Shown here one piece after another: positions 1-8,538 of a DNA stretch of 31,269 nt. The stretch's first letter is position 1; each line of letters begins with the position of its first letter. The DNA is from an uncultured Muribaculaceae bacterium (lineage in GTDB: Bacteria; Bacteroidota; Bacteroidia; Bacteroidales; Muribaculaceae). The stretch lies in assembly GCA_910583675.1 (NCBI GenBank), contig CAJTYH010000033.1:1-31269 (forward strand), read 5' to 3'. The position numbers were made by a program, and so were the translations under genes. The notes beneath the pieces were generated by a model, which was given only the letters and a program-made list of their open reading frames with translations, searched no databases and was not told the origin of the DNA.

Positions 1-24
1 TAAAACTTCCTTTCATAGACAATT

Positions 25-693
25 ATGGCTCGATTCGATAAACTGGCCGTACTGGCCAAGATTGGTGCCGCTCCCGTGGTACCGGTATTCTATCATAAAG
101 ATGTAACCACGGCATGTGCCGTGATGAAGGCGTGTTACGATGGAGGCGTGCGTGCATTTGAATTCACAAACCGTGGAGATTTCGCGCATGAGGTTTTTGC
201 GGAAGTCGTCAAGTTTGCCGCCCGGGAGTGTCCCGATATGGCAGTCGGCGTAGGTTCCGTGGTCGACCCGGGTACAGCGTCGCTTTATATGCAGCTCGGC
301 GCATGCTTCGTCGTAGGTCCGCTGTTCAATCCTGAGATATCGCGTGTCTGCAATCGTCGTGGCATAACATATACACCCGGTTGCGGCTCTGTCAGCGAAG
401 TAGGTGCTGCGCAGGAGTCGGGATGCGACCTATGCAAGATATTTCCAGGCGATGTGCTCGGCCCCAAGTTCGTAAAAGGCTTGCTCGCACCGATGCCATG
501 GTCGAAACTGATGGTCACAGGTGGAGTGGAACCTACTGAAGAAAATCTCAAGGGATGGTTTTCAGCGGGGGTATATTGCGTAGGCATGGGCTCCAAACTG
601 TTCCCATCCGAAAGGATTGCAGCCAAGGATTGGGAGTACATAACCGAAAAATGCCGTGAAGCGATAGCCGTGGCTCTTTCATGCCGCAAGTAA
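25..693 (+). CDS. eda: KDPG/KHG aldolase (2-dehydro-3-deoxy-6-phosphogluconate aldolase)
   Basis: Class I aldolase that cleaves 2-keto-3-deoxy-6-phosphogluconate to pyruvate and glyceraldehyde-3-phosphate, the last step of hexuronate breakdown. It is 222 aa, normal for the family. Visible signature: FEFTNRG with Glu46 (the usual catalytic acid position), the Schiff-base lysine Lys138 in CKIFPG, and the phosphate-binding VTGGV near residues 164-168. The usual TP-containing loop reads YTPGCGSVSEV. It is the first complete gene of a co-directional run with uxaC and an exuT-like transporter, leaving 89 bases before uxaC. The ATG at 25 gives a normal N-terminus. A TAA at 1-3 could be the stop of an upstream gene, which I cannot identify. 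Role in hexuronate catabolism is inferred from context plus family. Confidence 0.93.
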   Translation: MARFDKLAVLAKIGAAPVVPVFYHKDVTTACAVMKACYDGGVRAFEFTNRGDFAHEVFAEVVKFAARECPDMAVGVGSVVDPGTASLYMQLGACFVVGPLFNPEISRVCNRRGITYTPGCGSVSEVGAAQESGCDLCKIFPGDVLGPKFVKGLLAPMPWSKLMVTGGVEPTEENLKGWFSAGVYCVGMGSKLFPSERIAAKDWEYITEKCREAIAVALSCRK

Positions 694-782
694 CTCCTCT
701 CAGAGACCTTGCACTGCATCAAACGCAACTCCAAGAAGTTGCCTACATGTTCCAAAGATTTGCCAAACATCAAATAATTACC

Positions 783-2195
783 ATGAAACAGTTCAACGAT
801 GAGAATTTCCTGTTGCAGACCCCGACTGCACAGCGTCTCTATCACGACTATGCGGCCAATATGCCGATAATAGACTATCATTGCCATCTGAATCCCGAAT
901 ATGTGGCATCCGATCATAAATTCGAGAACCTTTCAAAGATATGGCTTGAGGGAGACCACTATAAGTGGCGTGCCATGCGTACCAACGGCGTGGAGGAGCG
1001 TTTCTGCACAGGCAAAGACACTACCGACTGGGAAAAGTTCGAGAAATGGGCGGAGACGGTGCCATATTGCATGCGCAATCCACTCTATCACTGGACGCAT
1101 CTGGAACTTAAAACCGCTTTCGGAGTAGAAAAGCTACTAAATCCCTCCACGGCGAAGGAAATATACGATCACTGCACGACATTGCTCCAACAGCCGTCGC
1201 ACACGGCGAGGGGTCTGATGCTGCATTACAACGTGGAGGTCGTATGCACTACCGACGATCCCATAGACAGCCTCGAACACCATATAAAGGTAAAAAATGA
1301 GGGATTTCCTGTAAAGACGCTTCCCACCTGGCGTCCGGACAAGGCCATGGCGGTGGAGAATCCGTTGGCTTATCGTAAATACATAGACAAACTTGCCGAA
1401 GTCTCAGGGATCTCCATTGTCAACTTCAAGGATCTCATTAATGCGTTGCAGGTGCGTCACGACTTCTTCGCATCTGTCGGATGCCGCCTTTCAGACCACG
1501 GCATAGAAGAATTCTATGCTGAGGAATGCCATCCGGAGGAGGTTGATGCGATCTTCCGTAAAGTATATTCCGGCAGCAAACTGACACCTGAAGAGACTGC
1601 AAAATTCAAGACTGCCATGATGATAGAGTTCGCCGTGATGGATCATGACGCAGGATGGACGCAACAGTTCCATTACGGCACAATCCGCAACAACAACTCC
1701 CGTATGATGGCTCTTCTGGGGGCTGATACGGGCTTCGATTCCATCGGGGATTTCACCGTAGCCAAGAAGATGGCGCGGTTCTTTGACATGCTTGCCATGC
1801 GCGACAAGCTGGCAAAGACCATAATATACAACCTCAACCCGCGTGACAACGAGATGGTGGCAACCATGATCGGCAATTTCCAGGATGGAAGATACGGTGC
1901 CGGAAAGATCCAGTTCGGTTCAGGATGGTGGTTCCTTGACCAGAAGGACGGCATGGAGAAACAGATGACCGCATTGTCAAACCTCGGGCTGATCAGCCGC
2001 TTCGTCGGCATGCTTACCGACTCGCGCTCCTTCCTGTCATATCCGCGACATGAATATTTCCGGCGCACCCTCTGCAACCTCCTAGGCAACGACATAGAGA
2101 ACGGGCTCCTCCCGGCCTCCGAGACCGATTTCATCGGTCGCGAATATGTGAGGAAAATCTGTTACGAAAACGCAAAAGAATACTTTAAATTCTAA
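783..2195 (+). CDS. uxaC: Uronate isomerase (glucuronate/galacturonate isomerase)
   Basis: Amidohydrolase-superfamily enzyme that converts D-glucuronate to D-fructuronate and D-galacturonate to D-tagaturonate, the first cytoplasmic step of hexuronate use. The protein is 470 aa, typical of UxaC. Seen in the sequence: the metal-binding HxH in DYHCHLNPE (His33, His35), the CTTDDP segment, VGCRLSDHG, QFHYGTIRNNN, and near the end GMLTDSRSFLSYPRHEYF, all characteristic of the family. I chose the ATG at 783 because the homologous N-terminus begins just before this point. The open frame continues upstream to 681 and overlaps eda, but that 34-residue extension has no family character. It lies 28 bases before the transporter gene, so co-transcription is likely. 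Confidence 0.95.
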   Translation: MKQFNDENFLLQTPTAQRLYHDYAANMPIIDYHCHLNPEYVASDHKFENLSKIWLEGDHYKWRAMRTNGVEERFCTGKDTTDWEKFEKWAETVPYCMRNPLYHWTHLELKTAFGVEKLLNPSTAKEIYDHCTTLLQQPSHTARGLMLHYNVEVVCTTDDPIDSLEHHIKVKNEGFPVKTLPTWRPDKAMAVENPLAYRKYIDKLAEVSGISIVNFKDLINALQVRHDFFASVGCRLSDHGIEEFYAEECHPEEVDAIFRKVYSGSKLTPEETAKFKTAMMIEFAVMDHDAGWTQQFHYGTIRNNNSRMMALLGADTGFDSIGDFTVAKKMARFFDMLAMRDKLAKTIIYNLNPRDNEMVATMIGNFQDGRYGAGKIQFGSGWWFLDQKDGMEKQMTALSNLGLISRFVGMLTDSRSFLSYPRHEYFRRTLCNLLGNDIENGLLPASETDFIGREYVRKICYENAKEYFKF

Positions 2196-2223
2196 CTAAT
2201 CCCTCATTACCAACAAATAAGAT

Positions 2224-3732
2224 ATGGCCAATTCTGCAACCATAGCAGACGTAAAGACACAGAGGATGACAAACTTCCGCTGGGTGATTTGCGCCCTGCT
2301 TTTTCTCGCCACCGCGGTCAACTACATGGATCGCCAGGTGCTTTCACTGACATGGAAAGATTTCATCGCGCCGGAATTCCACTGGACAGACACCGATTAC
2401 GGAAACATCACGGCGGTATTCTCCATCGTCTACGCTATCGCCAATCTTTTTGCCGGCCGCTTCATAGACTGGATGGGCACAAAGAAAGGTTACCTATGGG
2501 CTATTTTCATATGGTCGGCTGGAGCTTGCCTGCACGCATTGTGCGGATGGGCAACGGAGCATACGCTCGGCTTTGAGAGCGCCTCTCAGATGGTATCGGC
2601 AAGCGGTGCCGTGGCCTCCACAATAGCGATAACCAGCGTATACTATTTCATTGCCGCACGCATAATCCTTGCCGTCGGCGAAGGGGGCAACTTCCCGGCT
2701 GCAGTGAAGGTGACTGCCGAGTATTTCCCCAAGAAAGACCGTGCATACTCCACCTCCATATTCAATGCCGGTTCTACAATAGGGGCGTTGGCAGCTCCAC
2801 TGTCCATCCCTCCCCTGGCTCGCTATTTCCAGAACCTCGGGATTGGCAACGGATGGGAAATGGCTTTCATGGTCATCGGTGCCCTCGGATTCATATGGAT
2901 GGGTCTGTGGATGTTCTATTACAAGAAGCCGGCAGAAAATCCCCGTGTAAACGCAGAGGAGCTTGCCTATATCGAACAGGACAACAACACTCCTGAGGAA
3001 TCCGCACAAAAGAAAGCCGAAGTGGAGGACAGCGATACCGCCGTGATACCGTTCCTGAAATGCTTCATGTATCCCCAGACTTGGGCGGTATTCTTCGGCA
3101 AGTTCATGACCGACGGCGTATGGTGGTTCTTCCTGTTCTGGATCCCTGCCTACATCAGCGACGTATATGGATTCGCGTCAGACAGCGGCACCGCGCAATT
3201 GCTTATTTTCGTACTTTATGCGCTGACGATGCTTTCCATCTACGGAGGCAAGCTGCCGACCATCATCATGGACCGAACAGGGCGTAACCCCTATTCGGCT
3301 CGTATGCGTGCCATGTTCATATTCGCCCTTTTCCCGCTGCTGGCACTATTGGCACAACCACTTGGGGAATACTCCTATTGGTGGCCTATCATAATAATAG
3401 GCATAGCGGGTGCCGCACACCAGTCATGGTCTGCCAACATATACTCAGTTGTGGGCGACATGTTTCCCAAAAGCACCATTGCGACAATCATAGGTATAGG
3501 AGCCATGGGAGGCGGCATAAGCTCGTTCCTGATCAATTTCTTCTCAGGACGCCTGTTTGATTATGCGGCTGCAACCAACATGCATTTCCTCGGTTTTGAA
3601 GGGAAACCGGCCGGCTATTTCATCATATTCTGCATATGCGGCGTGGCCTATCTCATAGGATGGATCATAATGAAAGCCCTCGTGCCAAGATACAAGGTGA
3701 TAGAGGTAGCCAACGGGCAACGACACAAATAG
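2224..3732 (+). CDS. exuT: MFS hexuronate transporter, ExuT-like (anion:cation symporter family)
   Basis: Inner-membrane major facilitator protein of 502 aa, probably a proton-coupled importer of galacturonate and glucuronate. It shows about 12 hydrophobic segments. The first carries NYMDRQVLSL, typical of the anion:cation symporter branch, and after TM2 there is the MFS loop RFIDWMGTKKG. The central cytoplasmic loop around residues 235-270 is long and acidic (ENPRVNAEELAYIEQDN region). Substrate assignment rests on position directly after uxaC and on overall resemblance to ExuT-type proteins. A related organic acid or sugar acid is possible. A strong hairpin follows and ends the operon. Confidence 0.87.
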   Translation: MANSATIADVKTQRMTNFRWVICALLFLATAVNYMDRQVLSLTWKDFIAPEFHWTDTDYGNITAVFSIVYAIANLFAGRFIDWMGTKKGYLWAIFIWSAGACLHALCGWATEHTLGFESASQMVSASGAVASTIAITSVYYFIAARIILAVGEGGNFPAAVKVTAEYFPKKDRAYSTSIFNAGSTIGALAAPLSIPPLARYFQNLGIGNGWEMAFMVIGALGFIWMGLWMFYYKKPAENPRVNAEELAYIEQDNNTPEESAQKKAEVEDSDTAVIPFLKCFMYPQTWAVFFGKFMTDGVWWFFLFWIPAYISDVYGFASDSGTAQLLIFVLYALTMLSIYGGKLPTIIMDRTGRNPYSARMRAMFIFALFPLLALLAQPLGEYSYWWPIIIIGIAGAAHQSWSANIYSVVGDMFPKSTIATIIGIGAMGGGISSFLINFFSGRLFDYAAATNMHFLGFEGKPAGYFIIFCICGVAYLIGWIIMKALVPRYKVIEVANGQRHK

Positions 3733-3755
3733 TATCGGGATTCCCGTTAGTTCAT

Positions 3756-3812
3756 AAACATCAGTTGCTGCTAATCGAAACAGTTTGTTTCAATTAGCAG
3801 CAACTGATGTTT
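3756..3812. terminator. Bidirectional hairpin terminator between convergent genes
   Basis: Arms 3756-3782 and 3786-3812 pair over 27 positions with a single C/A mismatch (3776/3792) and a three-base loop. A T-rich tail (TATTTTG) follows on the + strand. It sits between the end of the exuT-like gene (+) and the end of the porin-type gene (-), so it can serve both. Confidence 0.85.
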
Positions 3813-3820
3813 TATTTTGT

Positions 3821-5191
3821 TCAGAACGTGAACTGGAACTGTGTCTGTATTCGGTTGTCATTCGCTCCACCCATATTCCAGGTATAGCGTCTGCCGTAGA
3901 GGTATTCTATACCAACCTGCAAGTAGCTTGTTATATTGTAGAAGCAATTGGCGGCCACATATACGGCACTTCTGTAATTATCGTTTCCCGCAATACCATT
4001 TTCGTCACCTACCGTGGCGTAATCTCCCACTTCCCAGATACGGCTGTAGGATCCGACTGCGTTGAATTGCAGTTTCGGAGTCACATTATACGAAGCCCCG
4101 AACACAAGCCCCATCATGGGATTGGCTTTCATCTTACCCGGCTCGCTGTCTTTCGGAGTGAATGAGAGAGCGCGTCCAGAGATATCCTGCAGGTAGTTTG
4201 CTATACCCTTGCCATATGCTGCCTGAAAATTGAATACCAACGGTTTGTAAAAGCTGAAATTACCTGACAGCGATGCGCCCCAAGCCGAAAGATAACGTGT
4301 CTTGGAGGTTATAAGATCGCGATAAAAGAAGTTACGAAGTATGCCGGACAGACGGATGCGGTTTCTGTCAGATGCCGCATATTCAATGAACGCGGGCACA
4401 TCGGGCGCCTTCTGGCTCGCTTCCGAAGTCACTGAAATGCCGCCATACTCGTGGCGGTAATCCTTTCCACGGTATATGCCGTTTGAACTATAGAATGTCG
4501 GCATCTCTATGCCCGCTCCCCACGCAAAACCGCTGTATGACGGGGATTTGTAGGCCAACTGATAGGCAGTTGCGCCTATATCTCCGCACGGCCCTTCAGG
4601 ATCGATTGTCGGTGGCTGTACTGCCAGACCGTCCTGAAACAAAGTCTGCGTCATACCGACTGTAGCATTGCGCCATGTGACATAGGCTCGTTTCAGAAGA
4701 ATCCCCTTACTTTTATGATTCGTCGCGAGCTTGATGTATCCGGTAACCTCATTGGATGTTCCCGCCAATCCTACGACGGTGAAATCCAGATATGCATTCA
4801 ACGGATTGATGAAAAACGCGCTCTTCTGGCCTGCCTGAGGAGGCACCGGGATGTTGCCTGTCGTAAAGGACACTCCTCCCCCGGGAGCATTGTAAAGGTC
4901 ATTTCCAAGATCATAGCCTATTATAGGATTGATTTTCCCTCCTATCGACATTATGAACTTGTTATTCTTGGTACGGATGGCGAATTTTGGTCGTGGGATC
5001 GAATTAGGCTCCACTGGACGACTCTTGTCAAGTATCTTTCCGATCTCGTTCGACGTTCCTACGATTTCAAACGGCCCGGCCTCGTATATGACCTCAGGCG
5101 AAGCGGTTATGACATATGTTGTCTGTGCCATGGCCGGCATGGCCACCCCTGCGATTGCCAATGCCAACAGTTTTGAGCTTGTTATTTTCAT
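3821..5191 (-). CDS. Outer-membrane beta-barrel protein, DcaP/porin-like (paralog 1)
   Basis: Exported protein of 456 aa with a clear signal peptide ending MPAMAQ at residue 23. The rest reads as an outer-membrane barrel: alternating aromatic and polar strands, an early strand MSIGGKINPIIGYDLGNDLY, a middle AYVTWRNATVGMTQTLF, and a C-terminal strand ending in Phe (FQFTF), the usual barrel end. Layout resembles the DcaP or phosphate-selective-porin type barrels found in Bacteroidetes; I infer a passive channel but cannot name the solute. It is the downstream member of a tandem pair with the gene at 5259-6596, separated by 67 bases, and is convergent with the hexuronate operon. Whether it carries uronates or oligouronides is speculation from proximity only. 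Confidence 0.75.
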   Translation of the reverse strand: MKITSSKLLALAIAGVAMPAMAQTTYVITASPEVIYEAGPFEIVGTSNEIGKILDKSRPVEPNSIPRPKFAIRTKNNKFIMSIGGKINPIIGYDLGNDLYNAPGGGVSFTTGNIPVPPQAGQKSAFFINPLNAYLDFTVVGLAGTSNEVTGYIKLATNHKSKGILLKRAYVTWRNATVGMTQTLFQDGLAVQPPTIDPEGPCGDIGATAYQLAYKSPSYSGFAWGAGIEMPTFYSSNGIYRGKDYRHEYGGISVTSEASQKAPDVPAFIEYAASDRNRIRLSGILRNFFYRDLITSKTRYLSAWGASLSGNFSFYKPLVFNFQAAYGKGIANYLQDISGRALSFTPKDSEPGKMKANPMMGLVFGASYNVTPKLQFNAVGSYSRIWEVGDYATVGDENGIAGNDNYRSAVYVAANCFYNITSYLQVGIEYLYGRRYTWNMGGANDNRIQTQFQFTF

Positions 5192-5244
5192 TATCCTGAA
5201 ATTTAGAATTACATCTGATATAATGTCTGTTGGGATATATTAGT

Positions 5245-5267
5245 TCATTTTAACATTGTTAAAATGA
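5245..5267. repeat. 23-bp palindrome over the stop codon of the upstream porin gene
   Basis: TCATTTTAACA (5245-5255) is the exact reverse complement of 5257-5267, with one central base. It covers the TAA stop of the gene at 5259-6596, in the gap between the two porin-type genes. It could be a weak terminator, an mRNA-stabilising hairpin or an operator; nothing in the sequence decides this. Confidence 0.6.
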
Positions 5268-6596
5268 GAACTGACACATCAGACCGGCGCGCCGGGCATA
5301 TCTGTGTGATCCGTCCATGTTCATGCGCATCCCAAGATCCACCTCGGCTCCGACTTGCAGCCTCGACCACACGTTCCAGAAAAGATTTATGTCGGCACAC
5401 CACCCGTAGCGATATTCGCTTCCGTCAACCGCATGCTTCGGCAAGTAACGTGTCTGGCTGAAATTTGCGCTCGTGAAAAGTTTTTCAGAGAAATTGTACT
5501 GCACACCGATGCTGTATCCGAAAGCATGCGGCGCATACAGGCTTCCAGGCTCTCCTGGATCGGGCACGAGGTCGTAGTTTCCCGCAAGCAAATCATTGAG
5601 CAAGCCCCCATATCCCTTACCGTAATTGGCGGTGACATAAGTGGTGATATTACGTGTCGGACGAGCCATGGAGCTGAGCTGCACGCCCCATCCGGCCATG
5701 TCATGATTCTTTCCCGCGGCGATGTCGCGGTAACCCAATTGGCGCACTATGCCGGCAAGGCGCACATGCTGGCCTCCTCCCCACTGGTACTGCACGAAAG
5801 CAGCGGCATCGGGCAGCCACACAGACGTGGCCTCTACCCCTCCACCCGAAAGATCTATCTGTTTCGACGGATTCTCGAGCGATACGGCCAGCGTCCAGTT
5901 CTTGGTGATTTCGGGCATATACCTCACAAGCACACCGGTACGTGACAGCTTATTGGTAGCACCTTGCGCGTCCACGGTAGGAGCCATGGCTGTAGGGTCT
6001 GAGAATGTGGAATTGGCGTATCCCACCGTCCATGGCCCAAGTGTGGCATATGCCTTCTTCAGGTGGAAATCGCGGGTGTTGTAACCATTGAAATTTGCTT
6101 CTATATACAATCTGTATGTCCCCAGCTTGCTCCTCCCTATCATCTGGAAGAACAACGCCGTTCCGGCGGGAGTTGTACCCAATCTACGTGTGGATGCCGG
6201 ATTTTCGGGAATCGGAATCATATACGGCATGAATGCGCTTCCGGGCATGGCTCCTCCCCAGTCATACCACCCACGCATGCGCACCACTCCCCCGATGCCC
6301 ATAAGCATGTTGGCATTCTTGCTCATGAAAAGGAAAGTTGGAGCTTCGGGATCCTGCGAATGGCGGAACTGATCGTAGTAGAAGGCAAGCACAAGGTTGC
6401 GTATCGAATCCTGATAGGGAGGCAGCTCGGGTTCCGGTGAAAAACGCACCATCCTGGGGCCATCGTTTTCCAGATTTACTATGCGCGTGGAGTTCACCAA
6501 CGAATCGATATGCTGTTCCGTCAGACACTTTTGCGTTGTCTGCGCATACGCTCCTATTGCCATGCATACTGCCAATGCGACGAATATACTTTTCAT
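5259..6596 (-). CDS. Outer-membrane beta-barrel protein, DcaP/porin-like (paralog 2)
   Basis: Exported protein of 445 aa, signal peptide ending IGAYAQ at residue 19, then a predicted outer-membrane barrel ending in Phe (CQFSF). It is a diverged relative of the following gene: both have an early strand with IGG, a central segment of the form LK(R/K)AYxTxxxxTVG (here LKKAYATLGPWTVG), a YGKG motif late in the barrel, and a very similar length. It is the promoter-proximal gene of the pair and is divergent from the K+/H+ antiporter gene. I could not find a consensus Bacteroidetes promoter on the minus strand in the 170-base gap. Function inferred as a porin or channel; substrate unknown. Confidence 0.73.
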   Translation of the reverse strand: MKSIFVALAVCMAIGAYAQTTQKCLTEQHIDSLVNSTRIVNLENDGPRMVRFSPEPELPPYQDSIRNLVLAFYYDQFRHSQDPEAPTFLFMSKNANMLMGIGGVVRMRGWYDWGGAMPGSAFMPYMIPIPENPASTRRLGTTPAGTALFFQMIGRSKLGTYRLYIEANFNGYNTRDFHLKKAYATLGPWTVGYANSTFSDPTAMAPTVDAQGATNKLSRTGVLVRYMPEITKNWTLAVSLENPSKQIDLSGGGVEATSVWLPDAAAFVQYQWGGGQHVRLAGIVRQLGYRDIAAGKNHDMAGWGVQLSSMARPTRNITTYVTANYGKGYGGLLNDLLAGNYDLVPDPGEPGSLYAPHAFGYSIGVQYNFSEKLFTSANFSQTRYLPKHAVDGSEYRYGWCADINLFWNVWSRLQVGAEVDLGMRMNMDGSHRYARRAGLMCQFSF

Positions 6597-6634
6597 GTTC
6601 CTTATGATGAATATGTCTGTTAACCATCCCTACG

Positions 6635-6650
6635 ATATGTTAACACATAT
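6635..6650. repeat. Short inverted repeat in divergent intergenic region
   Basis: ATATGT and ACATAT separated by TAAC. It lies about 40 bases upstream of the porin-type gene (-) and 70 bases upstream of the antiporter promoter (+). It is a possible operator, but only six bases per arm and AT-rich, so chance is a real alternative. Confidence 0.25.
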
Positions 6651-6705
6651 ACGCGCCGCAATGTTCCATCCCTGACATGGATAATCATCAATGTTGATTT
6701 CATTG

Positions 6706-6737
6706 TTTGTGTTTGTAGGGTAAAATGCCTAACTTTG
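6706..6737 (+). promoter_or_regulatory. Bacteroidetes-type primary sigma promoter for the antiporter gene
   Basis: TTTG at 6706-6709 and TAACTTTG at 6730-6737 with 20 bases between, an exact match to the Bacteroides -33/-7 consensus. Transcription should begin near 6743, leaving a leader of only about 25 bases before the TTG start at 6767. Confidence 0.8.
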
Positions 6738-6766
6738 GGAAAGATTAACCTGATTGTTGGATTATT

Positions 6767-8269
6767 TTGGAGATAACTGCTAATAACATAATGCTGGTGA
6801 TGGCAGTGCTGCTGTCGCTGAGCGTGTTCGTGGGTAAGGCCGGGAGCCGGTTCGGCATGCCCGCCCTGTTGCTCTTCCTCGGGGTGGGGATGGTGGCCGG
6901 TGTGGATGGATTCGGCATACATTTCGACAGTGCCGAGGCCGTGCAACTCATCGGCATGGTATCGTTGAGCATCATATTGTTCTCGGGCGGTGCAGACACG
7001 AAGTTTTCGGACATACGTCCCGTATTGGGAGCCGGATTGACCTTGGCCTCCCTCGGTGTGCTGCTTACCACCGCATTGTCCGGCGCTTTCATATATTTCA
7101 CGTTTCAGACGGTCGCGCCGGAGTTCGGATACGGATGGACGGAATCACTGCTTCTTGCCGCGATAATGTCGTCAACCGATTCCGCCTCGGTGTTTTCAAT
7201 CCTCGGAAGTTCACGCACGGGGCTTAAGGAGAACCTGCGCCCTACCCTGGAGCTGGAAAGCGGTAGTAATGACCCCATGGCCTACCTGCTCGTCATCATA
7301 CTGATACAAATCATCGAAAGCGGTGCGCAAATCACCGGCGCGGTGATGTGGCACTCCCTGGGTATGCTTGCCGTGCAGCTCGCATTGGGCGCCGTTGGCG
7401 GCCTCGCCGTCGGTTATGCCGCCGTAAAGGTGATAAACAATCTCAAGGTAAGCAACGAGTTCCTTTACCCCGTGATGATGATTGCATGCGTGTTTTTTGC
7501 TTTCTCACTCACCGAACTTGCAGGAGGAAACAGCTATCTGGCGGTCTACATTGCCGGACTGTACGTTGGTAATAGCAAACTTACCTTGAAGCGCACGATC
7601 ACCACCTTTTTCGGAGGTTTCACTTGGTTGGTGCAGATAGTCATGTTCCTCTCACTCGGGTTGCTTGTGAATCCGAGCGAACTGGTGGAGGCTCATGTCG
7701 TAGGCCCCGGACTTGCCCTGGGTGTGTTCATGATTCTCGTAGCGCGTCCGGCTGCGGTATTCATCTGCCTCCTACCCTTCCGCAAATTCTCGTTCAAAGC
7801 ACGATGCTACATAGCCTGGGTGGGACTGCGTGGAGCTGTACCCATCATCTTTGCCACATACGCCCTCACCTCCCCGGAGGTGCTACACGCAAGGGTGATG
7901 TTCAACATGGTTTTCTTTATAACAATCCTGTCGTTGCTTGTACAGGGCACGACCGTCAACGCCATGGCACGTCTGCTTGGACTGAAAGAGGAGATCAAGG
8001 AAAAGGAATTCAACCTCGACCTGCCCGATGAGATCACCGCAGCCATGAACGAGATGCCGGTCACCCCCACCCTACTTACTACCGGCGACCGCCTGAAAGA
8101 GATTCAGTTCCCTCCGAATACCTTGGTAGTGATGGTAAAACGCGACGACCGCTACCTCGTTCCCACCGGCGAGACCCGCATCCACCTTTCAGACACGTTG
8201 CTCCTGATCTCGGAGGAGGGAAAAGACCTGAACGGCTTCATCTCCTCCCACACCCCACAACACAATTGA
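6767..8269 (+). CDS. Potassium/proton antiporter, CPA1 family with C-terminal TrkA-C domain
   Basis: Inner-membrane cation/proton antiporter of 500 aa, NhaP2/CvrA-like. About 12-13 hydrophobic helices cover residues 8-400. CPA1 hallmarks are visible: TD at 137-138 (SSTDSASVFS) and ND at 168-169 (ELESGSNDPMAYL), the ion-binding helix pair. Residues about 420-495 form a regulatory TrkA-C domain (LVVMVKRDDRYLVPTGET and DTLLLISEEG). I use the TTG at 6767 rather than the in-frame ATG at 6791, because homologs have matching residues (ITANNI-like) before that ATG, and the promoter leaves room for it. Likely role: potassium and pH homeostasis. It stands alone with its own promoter. Confidence 0.88.
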   Translation: MEITANNIMLVMAVLLSLSVFVGKAGSRFGMPALLLFLGVGMVAGVDGFGIHFDSAEAVQLIGMVSLSIILFSGGADTKFSDIRPVLGAGLTLASLGVLLTTALSGAFIYFTFQTVAPEFGYGWTESLLLAAIMSSTDSASVFSILGSSRTGLKENLRPTLELESGSNDPMAYLLVIILIQIIESGAQITGAVMWHSLGMLAVQLALGAVGGLAVGYAAVKVINNLKVSNEFLYPVMMIACVFFAFSLTELAGGNSYLAVYIAGLYVGNSKLTLKRTITTFFGGFTWLVQIVMFLSLGLLVNPSELVEAHVVGPGLALGVFMILVARPAAVFICLLPFRKFSFKARCYIAWVGLRGAVPIIFATYALTSPEVLHARVMFNMVFFITILSLLVQGTTVNAMARLLGLKEEIKEKEFNLDLPDEITAAMNEMPVTPTLLTTGDRLKEIQFPPNTLVVMVKRDDRYLVPTGETRIHLSDTLLLISEEGKDLNGFISSHTPQHN

Positions 8270-8366
8270 CAGGCTGAACGCAAGCCGAAACACAAAGCAG
8301 CAAAAACTGATACACTCCTTATAACCACGAAAATATAATTCGTCAACGACTTGTTGAGGAATTTGA

Positions 8367-8392
8367 GATGCCTACTGATTTCGGTAGGCATC
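8367..8392. repeat. Perfect 9-bp hairpin in intergenic gap
   Basis: GATGCCTAC (8367-8375) pairs exactly with GTAGGCATC (8384-8392) around an 8-base loop. It lies about 100 bases after the antiporter stop, within the 269-base gap 8270-8538, and has no T-run after it on the + strand. It may be a 3' stability hairpin or weak terminator. Nothing else is visible in this gap except the promoter at 8472-8504. Confidence 0.5.
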
Positions 8393-8471
8393 CCAGAGGA
8401 CACCATATGGAGATATTCACTCATAGCAGAATTAGCCAACCTCTCGAAGTTACCGAATATCATCTTAAGGA

Positions 8472-8504
8472 TTTGTGCAAATGCGGGAAAAAGCATTATC
8501 TTTG
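8472..8504 (+). promoter_or_regulatory. Bacteroidetes-type promoter for the small secreted protein
   Basis: TTTG at 8472-8475 and TATCTTTG at 8497-8504, spacing 21 bases. The expected start point is near 8510, which places translation at the ATG at 8539 and excludes the longer open frame that begins upstream. Confidence 0.75.
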
Positions 8505-8538
8505 CCGAAAATCAAAATCAATAATAGCTATTAATTAC

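Noticed and set aside
681..782. Upstream extension of the uxaC frame overlapping the end of eda
   Set aside because: The 34 extra residues have no uronate-isomerase character; the family N-terminus begins at the ATG at 783.
6597..6766. Minus-strand promoter for the porin pair
   Set aside because: I searched for the reverse-complement CAAAnnTA element and found none in this gap.
8368..8538. Longer version of the small secreted protein starting at 8368
   Set aside because: A consensus promoter (8472-8504) lies inside this extension and the signal peptide begins at 8539.
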